Part shown: positions 37,380-64,000 of the stretch, piece by piece | Layout: every line of letters begins with the position of its first letter | Numbering within the stretch: the first letter of the stretch is position 1 | NCBI GenBank assembly: GCA_034670405.1 | Contig: JAXDDX010000057.1 | Span: forward strand, 1,597,001-1,661,000 | DNA length: 64,000 nt | Reading direction: 5' to 3' | From: Hoplostethus atlanticus | Lineage: Eukaryota > Chordata > Actinopteri > Trachichthyiformes > Trachichthyidae | Translations under genes and position numbers: made by a program | The notes under the pieces: generated by a model | What the model saw: only the letters and a program-made list of their open reading frames with translations | Told to the model about the DNA's origin: nothing | The model's database searches: none

Positions 37380-40029
37380 AATCAGGCGTCTTCGTGCAAC
37401 GTTTCTGAGAGTTTTGGAAAAAAAATCCCATTTGTTAATTTGTTCAGTTGTCACAGTTCATTCATTTTGATTAAAACAAAACACAATTTCTCTAGCATAG
37501 CAAGACGCCTAGACACTAAGTCATTCTAGTACAATTCTCCATTGTAAAGGGTCTTTTCACTGCATTACAATGGTGTTACAGATCTCCTGGCAAAGTGATC
37601 TGGTGTGCCAGTTCAGGATAGAGCGGCACAGGGGTCTGCTATGAACACAGCAGTGCCCTCTAGGAACTGGCCCTGTTTAAGGAGCCAGTCAGAAACATAT
37701 TACACCATCTAGCTTTTGCTCATATTCCCAAAAGTTCATGAGCAGTTTGACTTTCTTGACACGTTGTAAGTCAAAATACAAGTACATTTCATACTTTATA
37801 CATCTTTCACAACCCACAAACCAATAAGTTAATATGTTAACAGAGCCCGGACAGAGACAGGACTTCAACACGTCAGCTAATGTTTCAACAGAGGAGGTTC
37901 TTGGAATTAATGGACTGTGCTTGTTTACAGCATTTTTAAACTCTTGACATTTCTTTAAATATAAAGTGGGTAACCGATGGTGATTATCATCATAAGCTGA
38001 TCAACCACCAATTTAGACAAAAACATTTACATTGACAGAATGACATGAATGTATGTCAGTTTGATAATACTTACTATAATGTGGACAATGTTGCACAATT
38101 CTGCAAATGACCCAGTACAAGTCATCAACCCTCAGAGCAGATGGGATACAGCAGCAGCAGATCACTCCAAGGTTGAGCTGGGTGATGACAAGGTACCTAG
38201 CTTCAGTAGGATAGGAAGCCAAGGGTGTTGAAAGAATAATCAACCTGACATTATTTATTAACCGCTTTAATCTAATCCCACTAGTTGGAGTAAAGCAACA
38301 TTTCAGGAGGGAAGTAGACCAACAAGACCAGCAGGTCCCAAGGTACATTTTGCTGTTCTCTTCAGTTTCTTTGACGAGCGGTTTCACTCCTGAGCCAAGA
38401 GTGAATTCTGAATGTACAGTAATTTACCCTATTAAGTTTCTTGATAGGAAAAATGTATTGTTAAGTTAAAAAAAAACAACCACTCATTGGTGAGAGGTAC
38501 CTATTGGTCATGTTCAGAGTTTGCCTTGAAAGAGAAAACCCTTTCAGATAAACAGAATTGTAGATTGATATTGGTGCTCAAATGTATGCAGGTTTTTCTG
38601 TGCCCGCATGATAATTCAGACCAGTTCAGTGATTATTTTTTATTGAGATATGCATTTGCATGTCATCTAATAATAGTGCAGCCCAAGCAGAAAGTATAAA
38701 CGGTAAAGAAGTCGACAAATGAAACGAGAAGGGAAATGAATAGGAAAACACATTAACAATAAAATCCCTTTAAAAAAAAAAAAATCGATTTATAAATGTA
38801 TTCATTGATTAGAGGTAGAATTACAAAATAGATCTTTTTTTTTGTTTTATATTTCTTGTGTAACAAATGTTTATTTACACAATCACTAAAACATTTTTTT
38901 AAATATAAAAATAATTACTACAGCAGCAGAGAAAAACACACCGATGCTGGGTGTATAAAATAAACTGTTGAATTACTATATGTAATTTTGTTCTTGATTG
39001 TATGAAAAAGAAGTTCCTTATTCCTTAAACAGGAATAGTGACAAAGGGCCACTCATGGCCACTAAAACTTAAAGCTCTACAGACCCAAATAAAACCAAAT
39101 GTTTGTATAGAACTGGTTTTCTGAGGAAATTACATTTTATTTTATCAGTATTGGTGGACAAGAATACTCATGTGAGTCTGTCATTATTTCCAATTAACGA
39201 AAGTGTCAAAAATTATATCTCTATCCTGTGATTTGTCAATGCTCCAGAACTCTGCAGTAGGTGCACTACTCGGTAACTCCTGCAGAGGGCAGTATGAAAC
39301 AGCACATTCAACAAGGTACTACATAAGGTTAAGCATACACCATGGTAGACTGCAAGCCTGAGCGATATGCTGTTTCCTCCCAGAGGTTAAATGGAGACCA
39401 TGGTCTTAAATACTGATGTTTCTTCTGGAAGCTGTGGTACTGGTACTAAATAGTTTGTGTGAATGACATGAAAGAGGGAGCAGGGACACCGAGACCACAA
39501 ATGGCACGGGTAGCATTCCAAAGTCTTGCAGACAAACTCAAAATAAAGTCAAGGAATTACTGTCAGAAAAAATGTGTTTTTAATTCAGATCACTCGTCAT
39601 GTTATCGAAAACCCAAGCACATTTTACCATAGCTTATGACAGCTTATTCCATGTGAAAAGCATTAACACAACAAGCGTATGCAGAACACTGTACCTTTAA
39701 GGAATTTACTGCAAAAAAAAAAAGATATAAGAGTCTTTCTGGGCTTGATTCCTGTCTGGAGTTTTCGAATAATGACAGCTTTAGCGCAAGTGTTCTTCAC
39801 CAAAAAAGGTAAAAGGAAAGAACAGACAGTCTCTTGCAGTACAATGTCATGACATTCATGGTCAGCTGGGTGGCCCAGGTTGGTTGAAAAGTTCATAGAA
39901 ATCACTGCGCATTTGTTTTCCTTTCTCCTCGTTTTCTTCTCTTCCGAAGACATGTTCACGCTCTCTATATAGGCCACTTTGTCGGGACAGAGCACTTAAT
40001 GGCTGTTTGTAGGGGGCTGGGGCGTCCCA
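37380..40029 (-). other. egln1: Probable egln1 3' UTR and gap between convergent genes
   Basis: AT-rich sequence downstream of the egln1 stop on the minus strand with several ATTTA-type words. Candidate minus-strand AATAAA signals occur at about 38,639 and 38,869. The length of the UTR cannot be fixed from sequence. gpr137b ends within about 1.3 kb of these signals, so the two transcripts converge. Confidence 0.45.
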
Positions 40030-58463
<18,434 letters not shown>

Positions 58464-58770
58464 GTCTGCGGTTGAAATGGGAGCACTGCGCCTTTAATGC
58501 CAATCCTTCACACGCGCCCCGTTAACCGACAACTTTGGAAACGATCCACTGCCTCTGCCACGCTACATCGAGTGAAACGGAAAAATAAGCTCCCCCCGGA
58601 ACTTAAAACCTAGTAGTTTCATCACACGTACTCCGTCATCGCATCGTGTATTACTGTAATAATATAACACTGCGCGCGGTCGGACGCACATTTCGGTTTG
58701 GGACGCGATCTACAAAAGACGTCTTTCGGGCTAGCCATCGGACTGAGTTTACTGCATGGCGCCGGTCTGT
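58464..58770 (-). promoter_or_regulatory. egln1: egln1 promoter/5' UTR with candidate hypoxia response element
   Basis: CpG-containing region upstream of the egln1 start. On the minus strand TACGTGTG occurs at 58,623-58,630, carrying the HIF core RCGTG about 165 bp from the ATG. EGLN1 is known as a HIF target in feedback control, so an HRE here is expected; the assignment rests on the short motif and position only. Confidence 0.4.
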
Positions 58771-60540
58771 GTGAACTGAGCCTGTGTTCCCTCCTACAGT
58801 GACGTACCCTCACAAGCACCGCCCCTTATGCTGCCTTCTTGTACTGTAAGAAAATCGTAATTACAAAGTGAAACCACATCACCAGACAGCTGCGAAATAA
58901 AGTTTGAGCCCTTTTGAATTACCTGTATTCCAGTGTAAATGGCTCCTAAAATATGGTCTGACCTTCATCTAAGTCATATAAATAGTTCAACACAAAAAAT
59001 AACACAAAATGTGTACTTTTACATGTCTTCATTGAGCATATTGTTTAAATGCAGTAGAGACAGATGTCAGAAAGTTGCCTGCAGATCCTTAGCTGTTACC
59101 TTAGGGTTCTTTGTCACCTCCTTGCCCATTATGCGTCATGCTCTTGCTGTGCTCGTTACTGGACCTCCACTTCTAGGGAGAATAGCAATGGCACTGGATG
59201 GTCTCTCTATTTGTATACATTCTGTCTCACTGTAGGGGCCCACAGCTTTGGAAATGCCTTTGGAAAAGCCCTTTCCAGCCTTGTCAGGCTGAACAACTCT
59301 TCTCTGGAGGTCCTCCGAAATTTATTTTGACCCCTTGGGCCAATTTGTGTAATTTTGAAAAGGCTGGAACACAGTGGTGAGATGCATAATTCCCCTAAGT
59401 TTCATCACAATCCAATCACTGGTTTCTGAGATATAGCTTGTGACATATGGACAAATTAATGATAAAGTACCCTCCTTGGGCTAATCAGTGTAATTTTGAA
59501 GGGTCCATTTTGTTGCTATTTCAGACGACTTGCGCGACAAGTCGTATTTAAGATTTTGGTAATCGGAATCCGGACCTTACGAGCAGCACATGAAGGCATC
59601 ATTAGTCAAATCCAATGTGCAGAGCAGCCTGCATTTTTCCCTCATTCCTGTTTTGCATATGTGAAATTCCATTCATACAACAAAAGAATATTTTGCATTA
59701 ACATTTCCATGCTTTTATGATTGATTGATTGATTGATTGATTGATTAATGTTTGTTGATCGAGGAGGATTTTCATCATTCACTGAAATCGTATGTTTATT
59801 GTAATTGAAAATTTAATAGGCTCCTGCTGGGATCAATCTTTTGTTTAAATTAATATGTCACATTATATAGAGCTGGAGCCTGCAACCCATTGCCATTAAA
59901 GCCACATGTGAAATCGGTTTCTAAATGACAGTGAGTGTGTTGGCTAGAGGCAAACCAGAGGCAAGTTGGCAGCAGGCGTGTGGCACGTACACAGTTGGCA
60001 GGAGTCCCTCTAGGAAGAGTTCCTGGAGCGTTGGAAGTAATCGGATCTAGAAAGGTTGGGCGAAACATACTTTAATAGCAACCAATAACCCAGGATGGAA
60101 GTCTTGAGATGACTGGGTGCTCAACCACTGGCCTATAACTGGAAAAAGAAAGTTGTTTAGGTTTAGCAACAAATCCGAGCCTGTCACTGCCTAATGAATA
60201 ACATGTTTAATCACACCTGCAACAATTAACTTGGCAGTGAATGCTTTTTTTTCAAACGCACATAGCGTGATCTACAAGAAGTACAAAAATATGTTTTGCC
60301 ATGTGCATATTTCATAATGACATATATATATATATATATATATATACGGCAGTATCGGGGTAAACCCCGATACAGCTCGTATAGCTCTGGCCTGCCTATA
60401 TGTTCGCTATTATTTAAAATTGTTTTAAAATAAATAAAATCAACAGAAGTACCACTACAGTAAGCCATATATTAGATGTTAGACGACGCTACAATAAATC
60501 AAACATTACAAGCTCAAATTCCAACCAGAGAGCGACATTC
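58771..60540. other. Intergenic region between egln1 and tsnax (head to head)
   Basis: AT-rich with no recognised gene. It holds a (GATT)n run at 59,721-59,746, a (TA)n run at 60,322-60,346, and a diverged segment at about 59,320-59,510 in which 'aatttgtgtaattttgaa' recurs as 'aatcagtgtaattttgaa', possibly an old repeat. Confidence 0.5.
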
Positions 60541-60549
60541 TTCTCTGTT

Positions 60550-60569
60550 ACTACATCTCCCAAGATGCA
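60550..60569 (+). promoter_or_regulatory. tsnax: ZNF143 (Staf) type promoter site upstream of tsnax
   Basis: ACTACATCTCCCAAGATGCA closely fits the long ZNF143/THAP11 consensus (ACTACAATTCCCAGAATGCA type), a hallmark of housekeeping promoters near start sites. It lies about 360 bp before the tsnax ATG, consistent with a short first exon or leader. Confidence 0.6.
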
Positions 60570-60930
60570 TTTCTCACAACTTCTTTTTCACGCATTTAAA
60601 CAGCGCAAAAGCCCCCTACAACGTGAGGTCCATTTGGATGCCTGTCATTAAAAAAAAACACGTGCAAAAGTATTCATTTCGTATTGTAGAATAGTTTGAT
60701 GTTGCTTCTATTTTTTTTAATCGGTCACAGATATTTACCTTTCCTGAACAAACCGAGCAGTTTTTTTCTGGTGAGCTTTAATAAGCCCTGGCAGTTGTAA
60801 GGCATCCGACTCGGTCATATCCTCCTGGCAGCTTGGACTTCAGGTTGTTAGTGGCTGAAGCTGTTCTTGTTTAACCAACCGTCAAAATAGTTCATTTAAA
60901 AATTAAAAATAAAACTGCAACTCTGAAGGT

Positions 60931-62374
60931 ATGAGTAAGCGAGAAGGTAGGTCCTGCATTTGACCTTGGGCTAAGAAAAACAACACTATCATACAAGTTG
61001 GATTGCTTGTTGTTGTTATCATCAGCATGTGATACCTTACTAGCTATGTAATTAATTTAACGACAATGGTATTAAGACTAAACTGTAGTAATAAAGGATT
61101 CGTGTATTAATACTTAGGCTGTCTGTCTGTCCAATTCTAATTATGAACGTACTGCGGTTTTGGAAGACCGTAGCTTAAATGGGCTGAACAGCAGCTAGCT
61201 GAAAGACATTAGTGTAGTAGCAGCAGTAGTAGTATTAGTAGTACATACCATTAATAATTCAGTCCCCTTTAAAATATTGTTCGCTCCCTGATTGCCATTT
61301 TGCCTTGAACACCCACCTTCATTAAACTACACTTCTCAAATGCAACATCACCTGACCTTTTCTTCGTCATGCCAGGTGAGGGATGTCCACGGAAAAAAAG
61401 TGATGCAGTGCAGGATATGAGTGCCAACCTGTCCTCACCTGTCATTGCTGCCTTCAAAGGTATTTTGATTGCACTTTTCACTCACGTGGATTTTCTCTTG
61501 TCTTTTCTCTTGTTGAGATGTCAGTGTATAGTCTAACTTTGAACATTTTCAAGTTTTCCAGCAGGAGCTTGACACCAAGCATGACAAATATGAGCGCCTT
61601 GTTAAGATCAGCCGCGACATCACCATTGAAAGCAAGAGGGCAATTTTTCTTTTGCACAGAGTGACCAGGTATTTCTTTGCTGTTTCAGAAATACGTCCAT
61701 CAGTGTGGGCTTGCAAAGTGTGATCCTCTATTTGTACTTAAAAATCGAAAAACTAATGTCTAGGAAATTGTCTGCTAATCTGCTGTTTTTGTCTTAATTT
61801 GAATCAAAATTTGATTTAATCATAAATACCTTGCAATACAGTTAAAGCATTTTGTGATATGACAAGATCTGTCACATTTGGCTCAAACTACATAAGCCCT
61901 CAGGTATATTGTTTTGGAAGTGGGACAATGCTGTTAATGTTATGTTATGGTTATGTTTTGTTATTAAATAAAAAAAAAAAAGAACAGAGTTTTGTTGAAA
62001 TATATTTGGTTGATTGAAGATATAAGTAATCAAACATAGCTGATCATCTTTATGCATTCTGCCTCAGTGCTGTTATTTATTGTTGATTCTGAAATGCCGG
62101 GGCCATTAAATCAACAAGTGATGTAGAATTTCTCACTTGTGCTGTGTTGATTACACTGCGATCCTTTGAAATAGGCAAAATTAAGTAACTAGCACATAGT
62201 ACAGTCCTAACATTTATTCTGTCTGTTTTCGTTGGTTCGGTAGTGTACCAGATGTGGAGGATGTCCTGAAGGAATCAGATGTAAAACTGGATGGAGTGAG
62301 GCAGAAGATTGGCCAAATTGCTGAAGAGCTGAGAGGAGAAGACATATACCAGTTTCACAGAGCTTTTACTCCAG
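60931..62374 (+). CDS. tsnax: TSNAX, translin-associated factor X, first four coding exons (partial)
   Basis: Subunit of the translin/TRAX endoribonuclease C3PO, which acts in RISC activation and tRNA processing. Coding exons: 60931-60946 (MSKRE), 61376-61459, 61554-61668, 62244-62374; all GT-AG and in phase. The product so far includes [60 protein letters not shown] and [20 protein letters not shown], collinear with human TRAX. The first coding exon has only 16 coding nt. The basic N-terminal region (PRKKS) is shorter than the human KRKHD..NQRR segment. The frame leaves exon 4 in phase 1 after FHRAFTP; the next exon, expected to carry catalytic Glu residues (QEYVEAVSFQHF in human), was not found before the right edge. 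Confidence 0.92.
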
Positions 62375-63278
62375 GTGAGTTTTCATACTTCGGATACATT
62401 TTTAAAGAAAAAACAAACCAAATCAAGATTTATTTTTATTTAAAATGTGTCGGCTTTATTGTATGTTACAATTTTGCTTGTAAGTGCACGCAGCGATTTT
62501 AAATGCTAGGTTTTAAAACAACTGCCAAGATATCGAGTCATCAATTTATTATAAAACAACATTAAATTCCTAATTATCTGTGTAGCACGATTATCAATGG
62601 AAACGTGCAATCTGGAAGTTATGCTTGAAGTCAGAACCTTGTTATCTTTGTTCATTTACTTTTGCTCCTTCGTTAAGCAATGCAGTATGAATGAACTTCA
62701 CAACAAAACATTTTAGAGCTGCCACTGATGTAATTGATTAAAAGTAAAGTTGCAGAGATGAGAAAACTTCTGTAAGTGTCAAGCAATGCGCTGTAAATGA
62801 CACGCATTATAGGTGCAGGTAGTAGAAGAGCGAGGCAATTCTATGGATCAACCACTGTCACTAAAGGAAACACTTTTGTCTGTTTTCTTATTAGCTTTTC
62901 CAGGCATGCAAACTGATAAAAGGGCCATTGCCTAATTTGTTCCACTGATGCTATCCACTGCAAGCATTTATTCTAGAAAAATATTTACAGTATGTTGTGA
63001 ATACTTCATGCTGTCCTGAGAATAATGGGGGATTGCAGCATTTGTTCCCACTATGGGCCAAAACATAAACTGGGTTATGTGTCGGTTTAATGATCTTGTG
63101 TCCCAAGAAACATCCGAAATTTTCTAAATTGGGTCCCAGGATACAACGTTGAAAAATCCATGGCATAATACATTGGAGAAAATGCATTCAAAATTGTATT
63201 ACTTCAAAAAACTGTATCACCACTGCTCATTCAGATTGATCAATGTCATATCCCATCAAACACCCTGCTGTCAGACAA
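62375..63278 (+). other. tsnax: tsnax intron 4
   Basis: AT-rich intronic sequence; no exon or repeat that I can support. Confidence 0.5.
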
Positions 63279-64000
63279 TGGGCCTCATTCACGAAACGTA
63301 CGTGAAATCAGATTTGATGGTAAAGCGTTCCTTACGAACGTTTCTTCGAAGATAGTCTGATTCATCATTTTGTTCATATCTGAATTTGTTCGTTGGCGCA
63401 ATCAAATCCTACGTGTGTTTGGAAACATGCAGGAATTTGTTTGTGTGTTTGGAAACATGCGGGAAGGCTCTTAGAACGGCTTATTCTTTATGAAAAATCC
63501 ATTACAGTAGTGCCAAACCTCATTTAACAACAAGATGTTTCAGTGGCCTTGTACAAGAAAAGACCTAATAGGCTGAAATGGCGTATTTGTCGAACTGTAC
63601 TCATTCATAACAACACAAGATTATCCAACTTGTAATGGGTTGATCACATAGACCGGGCGCCTTACAAATACAATTACAGTCTTACCATCTGATGAAGATG
63701 CAGCCTGGATTTGATCTGTGTCCAACTCCAATGCCGACTGGACCCCCGACAGTGAGGTCTCTCCTATTATTAATTGATCCTCTGATCCATGTCGGATAGC
63801 GGCTCAGTGCCTGCCGTCCTCCTGTGGCTGATAATATGCGTCTACTTTTTGCAGTCTAGTTTCATGTCAAACTGTTTCTTTTTTTACCTCAGCAACGGTG
63901 TGTTTTTCTGCTGAGACAGCATTGACAGTGTTAATAATTTCTTGCCATGCTTTACTTTTATCAGTTCTTGTGACTCCGCTGCTGATGCTTCTGAAACCTC
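63279..64000. mobile_element. Possible DNA-transposon end, continuing off the window
   Basis: 'tgggcctcattcacgaaacg' at 63,279 resembles the terminus GGGCCTCATT.. of the Harbinger-like element at 49,555. It is followed by self-complementary words (acgtacgt, cgttccttacgaacg). A 16-bp direct repeat gtgtttggaaacatgc occurs at about 63,415 and 63,442. No matching opposite end is visible, so the assignment is tentative. Confidence 0.35.

Overview
This window is nuclear DNA from a ray-finned fish, most likely a teleost. The genes have short GT-AG introns, long CA, GA and AGTAA microsatellites, and teleost-type mobile elements. These include Tc1-like, hAT and Harbinger-like DNA transposons, an L2-type LINE with the familiar fish 3' tail, and tRNA-derived SINE fragments. 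I cannot name the species from sequence alone.

Layout, left to right. Five protein-coding genes are recognisable. (1) lyst, minus strand: only the first coding exon (640-838) lies inside the window, with two probable 5' non-coding exons and a promoter up to about 14.0 kb. (2) nid1, minus strand, 16,975-31,263: 20 coding exons giving a nidogen-1 of about 1,210 residues. It has a signal peptide, NIDO, EGF, G2F barrel, four EGFs, one thyroglobulin module, a YWTD propeller and a last EGF. One coding nucleotide does not fit the frame near the exon 13/14 junction. (3) gpr137b, plus strand, 34,039-36,931: seven coding exons, 386 residues. (4) egln1 (PHD2), minus strand, 40,030-58,463: five exons, 368 residues, with an MYND finger and an intact iron-binding triad. 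(5) tsnax, plus strand, from 60,931: the first four coding exons; the rest lies beyond the right edge.

By general knowledge of the human map, lyst, nid1 and gpr137b neighbour each other at 1q42.3, and EGLN1 and TSNAX neighbour each other at 1q42.2. Here both groups sit within 62 kb. gpr137b and egln1 converge, nid1 and gpr137b are head to head, and egln1 and tsnax are head to head. The products do not form one pathway: lyst and gpr137b act at lysosomes, nid1 in basement membrane, egln1 in oxygen sensing, and tsnax in RNA processing by C3PO.

The remainder is intron or intergenic DNA. Its clearest content is a decayed hAT transposon in egln1 intron 2, a Harbinger-like element in egln1 intron 1, and a Tc1-like MITE, an L2-type LINE end and a fold-back element built from 10-bp units, all three in nid1 introns. 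Several promoter motifs also stand out: a ZNF143-type site before tsnax, a CRE next to a perfect CArG box between lyst and nid1, and a hypoxia-response core before egln1. I found no tRNA, rRNA or CRISPR features and no sign of an unknown multi-gene system.
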